A stretch of DNA of 24,464 bases from CAYLNH01 sp964384625. GTDB lineage: Bacteria > Verrucomicrobiota > Lentisphaeria > JABSQK01. Of this stretch, positions 16,883-24,425 are shown one piece after another. Numbering within the stretch: the first letter of the stretch is position 1; every line of letters begins with the position of its first letter. The translations under genes and the position numbers were made by a program. The notes under the pieces were generated by a model. The model had not been told where the DNA came from, did no database searches, and saw only the letters and a list, made by a program, of their open reading frames with translations. Location: the NCBI GenBank assembly GCA_964384625.1, contig CAYLNH010000092.1, positions 1 through 24,464 of the forward strand. Reading direction: 5' to 3'.

Positions 16883-16899
16883 CGCGTCAACAATGACGC
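16883..16899. promoter_or_regulatory. GCGTCA-N4-TGACGC dyad upstream of the homocysteine operon
   Basis: GCGTCA (16884-16889), ACAA, TGACGC (16894-16899): a perfect 6-bp inverted repeat, preceded by C as in the second copy at 18772-18789. It lies about 150 bp before the COG1900 gene and 59 bp before the divergent small gene. No known regulator is assigned. Confidence 0.5.
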
Positions 16900-17048
16900 C
16901 GAACAGTAACCGGATACACAGCAACTCTGTGCGGGGGCGGGCCGGCCGCGCCGAAGCCGTGAGCGAAGACGAGCTCTTGCCATCCCGCTGACCGCCATTA
17001 CCTTTGTTGCTTGCCGAAGCCCGGTTCATGCTTTGATTGAGGAAGCCT

Positions 17049-18242
17049 ATGCAGAGAACTTACACCGACATCAACAAGAAGATCGAGTCGGGCAAAGCCG
17101 TTGTGCTGACCGCCGACGAGATCATCGATTACGTCGACAAGAACGGGCTGGAAAAGGCCGCCAGGGAAGTCGATGTCGTGACGACAGCGACCTTCGGCGC
17201 CATGTGTTCTTCCGGCTGTATCCTGAACTTCGGCCACAGCAAGCCGAAGATGCGGATCAGCGAAGCCTGGATCAACGATGTCCGCGTCTACTGCGGTCTG
17301 GCGGCGGTGGACGTTTTTCTCGGCGCCACCGAACTGCGGCACAACGATCCGGCGAACATGTACTTCCCCGGCGAATTCCGTTACGGCGGCGGTCATGTCA
17401 TCGAAGACCTTGTCGCCGGGAAGGAACTGCAGTTGTTCGGTCTGTCCTACGGTACCGAAGATTACCCGCGGCGCGAGATCCGCACCATGTTTACCATCAA
17501 CGACCTGAATCAGGCGATCATGGTCAACCCGCGCAACTGCTACCAGAACTACAACGTCGCCGTCAACTGCTCCGACAAACGGATCCACACCTACCTCGGC
17601 ATCCTCGAGCCGAACATGAAGAACGCGACCTACAGTTCGGCCGGGCAGTTGTCGCCGCTGCTCAACGACCCCTTTTACGAGACCATCGGGATCGGCAGCA
17701 GTGTCTGGCTCGCCGGCGCGCGCGGGCAGGTCTACGCCGAAGGCACCCAGCATTGCCCGACGTGTGAACGCACGGAGAACGGCGTTCCGGTCGAGGGCTC
17801 CGGTACTCTGGCACTCACCGCGAATATGAAGGAGATGGACGCGGAATTCGTTCGCGGCGCCACCTTCAAAGGCTACGGCGTGTCCCTGGCGCTCGGCATC
17901 GGCATCCCGATCCCGATTCTCAATACCGACATTCTCAAGCGCTGCACGGTGCGCGACAGCGAGATCGAGGCGTTCGTCATCGACTACGCCGCCGACTATC
18001 CGCAGAAGACCGGACGGACGCTGGCCCGGGTCACCTATGCACAGTTGCGCTCCGGTGAAATCGAGATTAACGGCAACAAGATCACCGTTGCCTCGCTGTC
18101 CTCCTACAACAAGGCGCTGCAGATCGCCGAACGACTGAAAGACGAAATCCGGCGCGGCGACTTCCGGCTCTCGGAACCTGGCGCGCGGCTGCCGGTGGAG
18201 CAAGGCATGAAATCCCTCGAAGTCAGGGGGTACGCCGAATGA
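17049..18242 (+). CDS. Homocysteine biosynthesis protein (COG1900 / HcyBio, DUF39)
   Basis: A 397-residue member of the COG1900 family, whose Methanosarcina acetivorans member MA1821 makes homocysteine from aspartate semialdehyde and a sulfide-derived sulfur, independently of the O-acyl-homoserine route. The conserved TFGAMCSSGCILNFGHSKPKMR holds Cys53 and Cys57; further Cys are at 164 and in CPTC (236-239). GYGVSLALGIGIPIPIL and a C-terminal helical region complete the fold. ATG 17049 has GAGGAA 5 nt upstream; a TTG at 17037 is in frame but less likely. The next gene overlaps by ATGA. Together with the NIL-ferredoxin and the downstream COG2122 gene it forms the complete set known from methanogens. 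Confidence 0.93.
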   Translation: MQRTYTDINKKIESGKAVVLTADEIIDYVDKNGLEKAAREVDVVTTATFGAMCSSGCILNFGHSKPKMRISEAWINDVRVYCGLAAVDVFLGATELRHNDPANMYFPGEFRYGGGHVIEDLVAGKELQLFGLSYGTEDYPRREIRTMFTINDLNQAIMVNPRNCYQNYNVAVNCSDKRIHTYLGILEPNMKNATYSSAGQLSPLLNDPFYETIGIGSSVWLAGARGQVYAEGTQHCPTCERTENGVPVEGSGTLALTANMKEMDAEFVRGATFKGYGVSLALGIGIPIPILNTDILKRCTVRDSEIEAFVIDYAADYPQKTGRTLARVTYAQLRSGEIEINGNKITVASLSSYNKALQIAERLKDEIRRGDFRLSEPGARLPVEQGMKSLEVRGYAE

Positions 18243-18649
18243 TCACGAAAAAAGCCTACCTCTATTTCCCCCGGAGCGAGACCGAGAAACCGATCGTCTA
18301 TCACCTGGTGAAAGACTATGATCTGGTCATCAACATCTTCCGCGCCAAGGTCACCCCGCAGGACGAAGGCTACCTGTCGCTGGAGGTAACCGGCGAGGAA
18401 GACAATATCGACCGCGCCTTGGCCTACCTGCAGACGTTCGATATCGAAATCCACCTTGGCGACAAAGGCCTGATGTGGGACAGCGACCGCTGCACCCACT
18501 GCGGCAATTGCGTGTCCCACTGCCCGACAAACGCCCTGCACCATGTCGACCCCGACACCCGCGAAGTCGCGTTCGACGAAGACAAGTGCGTCGAATGCCT
18601 GGCCTGCATCACCAACTGCCCCTTCGGCGTCTGTTCTTCCAGGTTCTAG
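18239..18649 (+). CDS. NIL-domain ferredoxin, partner of COG1900 protein
   Basis: A 136-residue protein with an N-terminal NIL domain (about 1-75, a ligand-binding fold shared with methionine ABC transporters) and a C-terminal 2[4Fe-4S] ferredoxin. Cluster ligands are Cys85, 88, 91, 95 (CTHCGNCVSHCP) and Cys117, 120, 123, 127 (CVECLACITNCP). It matches the MA1822 type, which works with MA1821 in homocysteine formation, presumably supplying electrons for sulfur transfer. Its ATG overlaps the COG1900 stop by 4 bp, so the two are translationally coupled. A 9-bp hairpin follows 3 bp after the stop. Confidence 0.93.
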   Translation: MITKKAYLYFPRSETEKPIVYHLVKDYDLVINIFRAKVTPQDEGYLSLEVTGEEDNIDRALAYLQTFDIEIHLGDKGLMWDSDRCTHCGNCVSHCPTNALHHVDPDTREVAFDEDKCVECLACITNCPFGVCSSRF

Positions 18650-18652
18650 ACG

Positions 18653-18676
18653 CTGTCCCCGTCATGGCGGGGACAG
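18653..18676 (+). terminator. Hairpin after the NIL-ferredoxin gene
   Basis: CTGTCCCCG (18653-18661) pairs perfectly with CGGGGACAG (18668-18676) around TCATGG, just behind the TAG stop. Only a weak T run follows, so termination may be partial or the hairpin may protect the transcript end. Confidence 0.5.
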
Positions 18677-18679
18677 TTC

Positions 18680-18749
18680 GGTACACGAAACACGGTACAC
18701 GAAACACGGTACACGAAACACGGTACACGAAACACGGTACACGAAACAC
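18680..18749. repeat. Five perfect copies of a 14-bp tandem repeat
   Basis: GGTACACGAAACAC is repeated five times without a single mismatch, at 18680, 18694, 18708, 18722 and 18736. There is no spacer, which rules out a CRISPR array. Perfect identity points to recent slippage expansion. It lies between the ferredoxin terminator-like hairpin and the UPF0280 gene. Confidence 0.95.
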
Positions 18750-18771
18750 CGCGCATCTCCGGTTACTGCTT

Positions 18772-18789
18772 CGCGTCATTATTGACGCG
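18772..18789. promoter_or_regulatory. CGCGTCA-N4-TGACGCG dyad upstream of the UPF0280 gene
   Basis: CGCGTCA (18772-18778), TTAT, TGACGCG (18783-18789): a perfect 7-bp dyad 41 bp before the start codon. Its core is identical to the dyad at 16884-16899 in front of the COG1900 gene, with the same 4-bp spacing. A shared operator is the favoured reading; a small terminator hairpin is the alternative. Confidence 0.5.
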
Positions 18790-18829
18790 TTCTGAACTTC
18801 ACCCAAGCTGAAACAACACTCGACACCCG

Positions 18830-19567
18830 ATGTCCCGCACCTTCCAGAACTTCACCTGGCAGGACACCAACCTGCGGATTGCCTGCGACCGCTTTGCGGT
18901 CGTCGCGCAGGCTGTTATCGGACACCGGCGGCGGCTGGAGGAATATATCGCCCGGCAGCCGGCGTTCAGAACCTCCTTTGAACCGCTGGAGCTGCTGGAC
19001 AACGCCCCGGAAGCCGCCCGGCGCATGGCGGCCGCCGCCAGTTTGACCGGCCTTGGCCCGATGGCGGCCGTTGCCGGCGCCCTGGCCCAACTGGGTGCCG
19101 AAGCCGCCCAAACCGCCGGCAGCGCCGAGGTCATCGTCGAAAACGGCGGGGACATGTATCTCATCTCGGACCACTCCATCACCGTCGGCATCTACGCCGG
19201 CCGCAATCCGGTCGCCGCCAATCTGGCGTTTGCCCTGACCCCGGGAGACGTTCCCCTGGCCATCTGTTCGTCATCCAGCGCGATGGGGCATTCCACCAGT
19301 CTGGGAGACTGCGACCTGGCCACGGCCCTCGCCGTCGACGCCGCCCTGGCCGACGCTGCGGCCACGCTGATCGGCAACCGCATCCGCACTGCCGACGACG
19401 TCGAACCCGTCCTCAACGAGGTCGGCAGCATCCCCGGCATCCGCGCGTTGCTCGCGGTCAAGGACGACAAGATCGGGCTCTGGGGCGACCTGCCCCAGTT
19501 GGTCCGCAACGCCGATGTCGACACTGTCGCCAAGATCACCCGCGACGCCCAGTCAACCGGACCGTAG
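18830..19567 (+). CDS. UPF0280 / COG2122 sulfur-assimilation protein (ApbE-like fold)
   Basis: A 245-residue UPF0280 protein. Family signature is complete: GPMAAVAGALAQLG, VIVENGGDMYL (Glu104-Asp108), GIYAG, and SSSSAMGHSTSLGDCD (147 onward) followed by ALADAAATLIGNRI. The Methanosarcina member MA1715 is needed for efficient sulfide assimilation alongside MA1821/MA1822; the chemistry is not settled, and the fold resembles ApbE flavin transferases. No ribosome site is obvious before the ATG. It stands 180 bp behind the ferredoxin gene, after the tandem repeat and behind its own copy of the dyad, so it may have a separate promoter under the same control. Confidence 0.92.
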   Translation: MSRTFQNFTWQDTNLRIACDRFAVVAQAVIGHRRRLEEYIARQPAFRTSFEPLELLDNAPEAARRMAAAASLTGLGPMAAVAGALAQLGAEAAQTAGSAEVIVENGGDMYLISDHSITVGIYAGRNPVAANLAFALTPGDVPLAICSSSSAMGHSTSLGDCDLATALAVDAALADAAATLIGNRIRTADDVEPVLNEVGSIPGIRALLAVKDDKIGLWGDLPQLVRNADVDTVAKITRDAQSTGP

Positions 19568-19699
19568 CGGGCAGACCGCCGATGCCTGCCGCCGAGTCAA
19601 TGACCTTGCGATGAGGTAATCTTCCTTCCCTGAGCCCAACACATTTCTATCGTTCCTTTTTGCGATTCAGCGGACATGTTTCGGTTCCAGGAGCGATTC

Positions 19700-19705
19700 T
19701 ATAAT
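19700..19705 (+). promoter_or_regulatory. Perfect -10 box without clear -35
   Basis: TATAAT (19700-19705) is followed by AAAGGA and a TTG-initiated 27-codon frame (19722-19805). No good -35 lies at 16-18 bp. Either a weak promoter for a small transcript or chance in this AT-richer stretch. Confidence 0.3.
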
Positions 19706-19763
19706 AAAGGATACCTTTGTTTTGGCTGACCAACCACCAGACGAACTGCTGCGCGACGCATTC

Positions 19764-19963
19764 CGGCATCGGGAGATGCCGCTGCGCGTACGGCATACTC
19801 TGTGACCGGGACCCCCACCTCAGCCGCCAGCTGACGCCGGCTCAACCGCTGATCACGAAACAGATCTGAGCCGACTGCAGTGCCTTCAGCGTTGATTCCT
19901 GTTGCCATATCGAGGGTAGGCTTCGCGAACCCCAGGCTCCAAACGATCACGCCTGCAGCGTGA
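19764..19963. other. Non-coding stretch with short stem-loops
   Basis: The 512-bp gap 19568-20079 holds no convincing gene. A 129-codon minus-strand frame (19699-20088) contains an HTH-like string (LSRRQLAAEVGVP) but is Cys/Pro/Ser-rich elsewhere and lacks a ribosome site. Two clear hairpins are present: CGGCATC/GATGCCG (19764-19770, 19775-19781) and TCACGC/GCGTGA (19947-19952, 19958-19963). A decayed gene or a structured RNA are both possible. Confidence 0.3.
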
Positions 19964-20079
19964 GGGGTCGTCCCTGTGGAAAAGTCTGTATTGCTGTAGT
20001 GGACAGGACGGCAGCTTGGGTGGCAAATCGGCAAACTGGGGCCGTTGTGCTTTAAACATTCTTTGGAGAAAAAGCATTG

Positions 20080-21945
20080 ATGCGGCATACCCGTTTCCGA
20101 CGATACAGCGCAGCAATTCTGTTGGCGCTGTCATCCCGGCTGCCGGCACAGCAGCCGCTCACAGCCGAGCAGAAAGCGTACAAGAAGTACGTCACGACAC
20201 TGGCCAGTGACGCATTCGAAGGACGCGGACCGACGACGGCCGGCCGCATCAAGGCGAGGGACTACATTGCCAGGCATTTTCGCGCGCTCGGCCTTCCGGG
20301 GGCCGTCAGAAAACCCGGTGGGCACGCGGAGACACAGGACCTGCCGGAGCCGCTCAAGCCTTATCTGCAGCCGTTTACCACAGTGACTTCCGTAAACATC
20401 GTCGACGCGAAATTCACCATTGCGACGAACACGGACAAACAGGACCTGGCCCTCGGCAAGGATTACGTCGTCATGGCAGGGGTACCGGCCAGGCGCCTGG
20501 CCGGCGAAGCCGTATTCCTCGGCTATGCCGCCCGCAACCAGCAGAAGAAATACTCAAGCTTCGTCGGACTCAAGGGTCGGGCGTCACTCAAAGGCAAGGT
20601 GGCGGTGGCGTTCCGCTACGAACCCATAAACGCCAAGGGCGCCAGCGCCTGGACGGCTGACGGCGCCTGGTCGCCTTCCGCCTATTTGACCTCGAAGGCC
20701 AGGCAGGCAGCGCTTCGCGGCGCCGTTGCTCTGGTCATTGTCAACCCGCCGTCCCACGCGCAGGCCCCCATGCTGTCCCGGCCGACAGCGATGCGCCGCG
20801 GCATTCCGATCCCGATGTTCCAGATCAGCACCGGCGCATTCCGTCGCCTGCTGCAGGCGGCCGGACAACCGGCGACGGCAGCAGCGGTAAAAGCGCTGCA
20901 GGCGACGGCGAACGCCGGCAGCACGAGACCCCGGCATCTGGGGGTGAAGCTGCTGTTGAACGCGGCGGTCAATCCCGTCCGCACACCGCAGCAGAATGTG
21001 GTCGCCCTGCTGCCCGGCGCCGGCGACGCCGCAAAGGAGTACATTATCCTGGGCGCGCACTACGACCACCTCGGCTTCCGCGAAACGGCAAAAGGGCGTA
21101 TCCTCTTTCCGGGGGCCGACGACAATGCTTCCGGTACTGCCGGCGTTATGCTGACGGCGGCCCGCTACGCCAAACGCCGGGAAGCCCGGGCGCTCCCGGC
21201 CAACCGGCGTTCGGTGATCTTTGCCGCATTCGATGTGGAAGAAATCGGGCTTCGCGGTTCCGCGTATATGGCCGGCCATCTGGCAGAACTGGGCATTGCG
21301 CCGAAGCAGGTCACGGCGATGATCAACTTCGACATGATCGGGCGTTCCGACAACAACGGCGCCGCAGTCATGTTCGTCGGCACCGCCAGAGAATGGCCGG
21401 CAATCATCACCGCCGCCGCCAAGGGGGTCGACTTGAAGCTCAGCAAGACCACCAGGGGATCGGGGGCCAGCGACCACGCCAGCTTCTATGCGCAGAAGAT
21501 CCCCTCGCTCTTCTTCGCCGCCAATTACCATCGCGACGCGCATTCCCCACGCGACACCGCCGACAAGATCAACCCCGTCGAAGCCGTCGACATCATCGAC
21601 ATCGCCGATAAGGTCATCCAGCAATTGCTGCAGCCGGCGATCAGTCTGACGTTCACCCCGCTGCCGCAGCCTAAACGCGGCGGCGCGTTTCTCGGCGTGA
21701 CGGCGGCTTTCCAAGTTGAAGACGACGGGCTGCCCATCCGGCAGGTGGCCCCGCGAAGTCCTGCCGCCAAAGCCGGCCTCAAGCCCGGCGACAAGATCGT
21801 GGCGCTGGCCAATACCGAAGTCAAGTCCATGCAGGCGCTGCTGGCGGTCCTGCAGCAATACAAAGCAGGCGACACCGTTCAAGCCGTTGTTCAACGCGAC
21901 AGCCGCCGGCTGCAGGTGGACATCACGCTGGGCAAACGCCGCTAA
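20080..21945 (+). CDS. Secreted M28-family aminopeptidase with PA and PDZ domains
   Basis: A 621-residue exported zinc peptidase. Order: signal peptide (MRHTRFRRYSAAILLALSS, cleavage near LPAQQ), helical N-terminal part, PA-like insert (about 140-270), M28 catalytic domain (about 300-515), C-terminal PDZ (about 530-621). All metal and catalytic residues are visible: His327 (GAHYDHLG), Asp347 (PGADDNASG), Glu387/Glu388 (FDVEEIGLRG), Asp418 (INFDMIGR), His488 (RDAHSPRDTADK). It should trim peptides in the periplasm or outside. ATG 20080 is used; the TTG directly before it sits at a slightly better distance (8 nt) from GGAG. It converges on the ankyrin gene, 89 bp apart, with no obvious terminator between. 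Confidence 0.93.
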   Translation: MRHTRFRRYSAAILLALSSRLPAQQPLTAEQKAYKKYVTTLASDAFEGRGPTTAGRIKARDYIARHFRALGLPGAVRKPGGHAETQDLPEPLKPYLQPFTTVTSVNIVDAKFTIATNTDKQDLALGKDYVVMAGVPARRLAGEAVFLGYAARNQQKKYSSFVGLKGRASLKGKVAVAFRYEPINAKGASAWTADGAWSPSAYLTSKARQAALRGAVALVIVNPPSHAQAPMLSRPTAMRRGIPIPMFQISTGAFRRLLQAAGQPATAAAVKALQATANAGSTRPRHLGVKLLLNAAVNPVRTPQQNVVALLPGAGDAAKEYIILGAHYDHLGFRETAKGRILFPGADDNASGTAGVMLTAARYAKRREARALPANRRSVIFAAFDVEEIGLRGSAYMAGHLAELGIAPKQVTAMINFDMIGRSDNNGAAVMFVGTAREWPAIITAAAKGVDLKLSKTTRGSGASDHASFYAQKIPSLFFAANYHRDAHSPRDTADKINPVEAVDIIDIADKVIQQLLQPAISLTFTPLPQPKRGGAFLGVTAAFQVEDDGLPIRQVAPRSPAAKAGLKPGDKIVALANTEVKSMQALLAVLQQYKAGDTVQAVVQRDSRRLQVDITLGKRR

Positions 21946-22034
21946 AGCGATTTCGGCCGGCGCCCTGCCGATAAGATGACCCGCATGCGCCCGAAGCAGC
22001 ATCCTGCCGGTTCCCCCGCATTTCCCTCGCCCGC

Positions 22035-22655
22035 CTAGCGCACCAGCGCTTCCGCCTGGACGGCCTCGCCCATCTCGAAGCGCGTCTTGGCGCCGTGCTT
22101 GCGCAGCACGCGTTCACAGTCCTGCAGTTCAAACAGCATCAACGCCCAATCCAAGGGCGTTTCCCCGTCTTTATCCCTGACGTTGACCATGGCGCCGTTG
22201 TCCAGCAACAGTTCGGCCACGGCCGTATGATCGAGGGTGGCGGCACAATGAAGCGGCGTCCAGCCTTCTTTGTCGGCGACATTGACTTCAGCCCCGGCGC
22301 TGACCAGAAGCCTGACGTTCAGGGTGCGGTTGCGCTCCGCCGCCAAATGCAGGGGAGTTCGTCCCTGGCGATCAGAAACGTCCAGCGCCGAACCGGCATC
22401 CAGCAGTTGTTCAACGCATTCCGGCGTGTTGCGGCAGGCGGCAGCGTGCAGCGGAATGCGCCCGAAACGGTCTTCTTCATAGACCCGCTGAGGACTCCAC
22501 TTGAGGATATAAGCCAGTTCATCCGGCGTACCGCTGGCGGCGATCTCGTGGATATTCATGGCGTTGGCAAAGTATACATTCCCCCCCCACCAGATGCCGC
22601 CGGCGAAAGCCAGCAAGACAAGCCCCACAATTCCAAGGCGCAGCACTGTCTTCAT
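22035..22655 (-). CDS. Membrane-anchored ankyrin-repeat protein
   Basis: A 206-residue protein: an N-terminal hydrophobic span or uncleaved signal (LRLGIVGLVLLAFAGGIWWGG), then four to five ankyrin repeats (RIPLHAAACRN, RTPLHLAAERN, WTPLHCAATLD, ETPLDWALM, preceded by a weaker IHEIAASGTPDEL). These mediate protein contacts; the partner is unknown and the domain is probably outside the cytoplasm. The frame is open to 22802, but that codon lies inside the promoter -35 box. ATG 22655 has GGAAGAG 5 nt upstream and is the real start. Confidence 0.9.
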   Translation of the reverse strand: MKTVLRLGIVGLVLLAFAGGIWWGGNVYFANAMNIHEIAASGTPDELAYILKWSPQRVYEEDRFGRIPLHAAACRNTPECVEQLLDAGSALDVSDRQGRTPLHLAAERNRTLNVRLLVSAGAEVNVADKEGWTPLHCAATLDHTAVAELLLDNGAMVNVRDKDGETPLDWALMLFELQDCERVLRKHGAKTRFEMGEAVQAEALVR

Positions 22656-22773
22656 AGGATCTCTTCCTGTTGCTTCAGCAAGAGTTTTGCACAATGACCC
22701 CGAACCTCCGGAAACCGTGTTCCCCTCCAGAACACTGCGCACAACACCGGAGTTCGGCTGCTGATTAAGCTCA

Positions 22774-22802
22774 AATATAGTCGATAACCACGAAAAAGTC
22801 AA
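22774..22802 (-). promoter_or_regulatory. Sigma70-type promoter of the ankyrin gene
   Basis: Minus strand: TTGACT (22802-22797), exactly 17 bp, TATATT (22779-22774). Predicted start near 22767 leaves a leader of about 112 nt before ATG 22655, long enough for leader control though no known riboswitch is recognised. Confidence 0.7.
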
Positions 22803-22972
22803 GAGGATTTGCGGGACAAGGGCGCATGTCAGTTCTGTAGGTCATCCCTTGGCGTTGGCAAGAGCCGCACCATAGCGCCAGAACGTTCACCAGTCCAGCC
22901 ACCGGCGGGCTTGTGGGCGTATGTGATGTCTGTTGCCGGTTGGCGACTCACTGGACCCCGGGTCGCTTGCCG

Positions 22973-23110
22973 GCCCGGTGAATGAGTTCATCAGGGAAGG
23001 AGACGGCCCCACGACCCGCTTCTCGGGCGCTGGGAAGCCGGCTTCCCAGCGCCCGAAAAGCAGGATGAGGGGTGAGGGCCTGCAGCCACTAATGAACTTC
23101 TTCACCAGGC
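22973..23110. repeat. About 138-bp imperfect palindromic element
   Basis: The centre (23023-23056) is a perfect 34-bp palindrome reading TCGGGCGCTGGGAAGCC outward from one side. The outer arms also match: GGTGAATGAGTTCATCAG (22977-22994) against GGTGAAGAAGTTCATTAG on the other strand (23106-23089), 14 of 18 identical. The whole resembles a fold-back MITE/REP-like intergenic element. No gene is supported in 22803-23383; the 166-codon minus frame over this element is a by-product of the repeat. Confidence 0.65.
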
Positions 23111-23125
23111 GGATAAACCGCCTGG
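23105..23125. other. 8-bp hairpin flanking the palindromic element
   Basis: CCAGGCGG and CCGCCTGG pair around ATAAA, directly against the right arm of the long palindrome. It may be part of the same element. Confidence 0.45.
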
Positions 23126-23239
23126 GGTCGTAGGATCGAGCCAATTGTTGGCAGGAAACGCCTACGGAAGTGACATGCGCCCGCGGGACAAGCGAATTGT
23201 CGCAGCGACAGAAGGACCTGCGGGTCACCGAATCGGGTA

Positions 23240-23253
23240 TGTACATATGTACA
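23240..23253. promoter_or_regulatory. 14-bp perfect palindrome TGTACATATGTACA
   Basis: A self-complementary, AT-centred site in otherwise GC-rich non-coding DNA, 131 bp behind the PRC-barrel stop. It has the GTA-N8-TAC-like form bound by some Crp/Fnr-family dimers, but no promoter or target gene is adjacent. Confidence 0.3.
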
Positions 23254-23323
23254 CCTCTTCCGCCGACACACAACATAGGCGGCAGAATCAGCCGACTGCG
23301 AAACGGAGGCGAGTCGGATACTG

Positions 23324-23340
23324 CCCCGGTGCAGCCGGGG
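23324..23340. terminator. GC hairpin downstream of the PRC-barrel gene
   Basis: CCCCGG (23324-23329) and CCGGGG (23335-23340) around TGCAG, 43 nt after the leftward stop. No T-tract follows on the minus strand, so termination is uncertain. Confidence 0.3.
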
Positions 23341-23383
23341 GTCTTGTTGCGGACAATGGAGTCAGGGGCTTTTCGCGCTCGCT

Positions 23384-24121
23384 TCACTCGCTCTGGTAAG
23401 CAGCGACGCCGAAGGCCGTCGGGGTGTCCTGGTGAAAATGATCGAGAACATCATCGTGGGCAACCGTAGGAGCCTGACGAAGATCCTCGACGTTGTTGGT
23501 GAGCTCAATTTGCTGTCGAGCCCAGCTGACGTCCCAGACGTCCTCGCGCGGCACATAGACTGTGCGGTCGGGCGTCCAGTGCCGGGTGGCGACCAGGATG
23601 TATTTGATGCGCCAGGTCTCGTCGCAGGCAAATCCGGCAACATTCCCCAGTTCGCCGTTCTCCGCCAGGACCTTGTAATCCAGGACCTGCTTGACGCTGC
23701 GCAAATAGCTCTCTGTCGTGTCTTCCGCCATTTCACGTTCTTCCGTCGTCGCCGCGCTGGCGGCGTCATTGCCGACAACCGGCCCCATCGGGGTGCCGGT
23801 CCAGTACGGCGCCCAGTTCCAGTACTTCATCAACTGCAGTTCCGCCTCGCGTGAAATCAGCATGATGTTCTCGGCATCCGGACTTTTGTGCACCTGGTCT
23901 TTGGTTACGGGCATGAGGATCTCCTGCTGCTCCGAGTCGACAGCCTCGACGATGGCCGTTGCCAGGAGGGCATGCTCGCGCAGGAGCCATTTGCGTGTAT
24001 CCACCACAAGATAGCGCATGACCCAATCGTCTTTGTCGAAGAAAAAGTCACTGACATGACCGATCCTGCCGTCTTTCGCCGCAATGGCATATCCCGTGAG
24101 TTCTCTGGTATCTCTAAGCAT
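23384..24121 (-). CDS. Double PRC-barrel domain protein
   Basis: A 245-residue soluble protein with two PRC-barrel domains. The first (about 1-85) has LRDTRELTGYAIAAKDGRIGHVSDFFFDKDDWVMRYLVVDT; the second (about 150-230) has LRSVKQVLDYKVLAENGELGNVAGFACDE...IKYILVATRHW. PRC barrels occur in photosynthetic reaction centre H subunits, RimM and many small stress-linked proteins; the two-domain form seen here is a common stand-alone bacterial type of unknown job. ATG 24121 is chosen (GGGAG 9 nt upstream, MLRDTREL start fits the domain); an in-frame ATG at 24166 would add 15 residues. The C-terminal tail after the second barrel is short and polar. No neighbour hints at function. Confidence 0.9.
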   Translation of the reverse strand: MLRDTRELTGYAIAAKDGRIGHVSDFFFDKDDWVMRYLVVDTRKWLLREHALLATAIVEAVDSEQQEILMPVTKDQVHKSPDAENIMLISREAELQLMKYWNWAPYWTGTPMGPVVGNDAASAATTEEREMAEDTTESYLRSVKQVLDYKVLAENGELGNVAGFACDETWRIKYILVATRHWTPDRTVYVPREDVWDVSWARQQIELTNNVEDLRQAPTVAHDDVLDHFHQDTPTAFGVAAYQSE

Positions 24122-24280
24122 TTTGCTCGTCTCCCGCTCTGGTTTGCATTCGCGTATTCCTCTCATTCATGGGAGCACACTCCTTGCCAAGTCGCCGGCA
24201 GGCTCGATCCAACCGGCCCACCTGTCAGCAGACTTGTCGGCATGTCGGGAATTCTGACAGACGTCGGCATTGAGAAGACT

Positions 24281-24317
24281 ACGGCCCGGGCCACGAACCG
24301 CTCCGTGCCCGGGCCGT
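24281..24317. terminator. Strong GC hairpin, terminator-like
   Basis: ACGGCCCGGGC pairs with GCCCGGGCCGT over 11 bp, with a bulge and three further pairs near the loop, followed by TTTCC on the + strand. The 343-bp stretch 24122-24464 upstream of the PRC gene has no supported gene; it contains this hairpin and a second one at 24426-24447, and no recognisable promoter. Confidence 0.5.
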
Positions 24318-24425
24318 TTCCGTGCTGAACGCAGCTCCATGTGTCTGCCGGTCAATGATAGGGGGCGCCCCTCGAATACGGGTCCGTACTGTGGTAGTTC
24401 GGCGAACCGAAGATAGGGGTAGGAA

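Noticed and set aside
16825..16998. 58-codon N-terminal extension of the small gene at 16824
   Set aside because: Arg-rich, crosses the dyad and intergenic DNA, and a plausible promoter lies immediately before ATG 16824.
16900..17048. SAM- or SAH-type riboswitch before the homocysteine operon
   Set aside because: Looked for because of the pathway; no recognisable conserved core was seen in the leader.
18680..18749. CRISPR-like array
   Set aside because: The repeats are 14 bp and directly abutting, with no spacers and no cas genes nearby.
19699..20088. 129-codon minus-strand frame
   Set aside because: Only a short HTH-like string looks protein-like; no ribosome site and no family recognised. 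Kept as a question in the findings.
22887..23387. 166-codon minus-strand frame
   Set aside because: It covers the palindromic element and hairpins, has repeat-derived Pro/Ser-rich composition, and its start overlaps the PRC-barrel stop.
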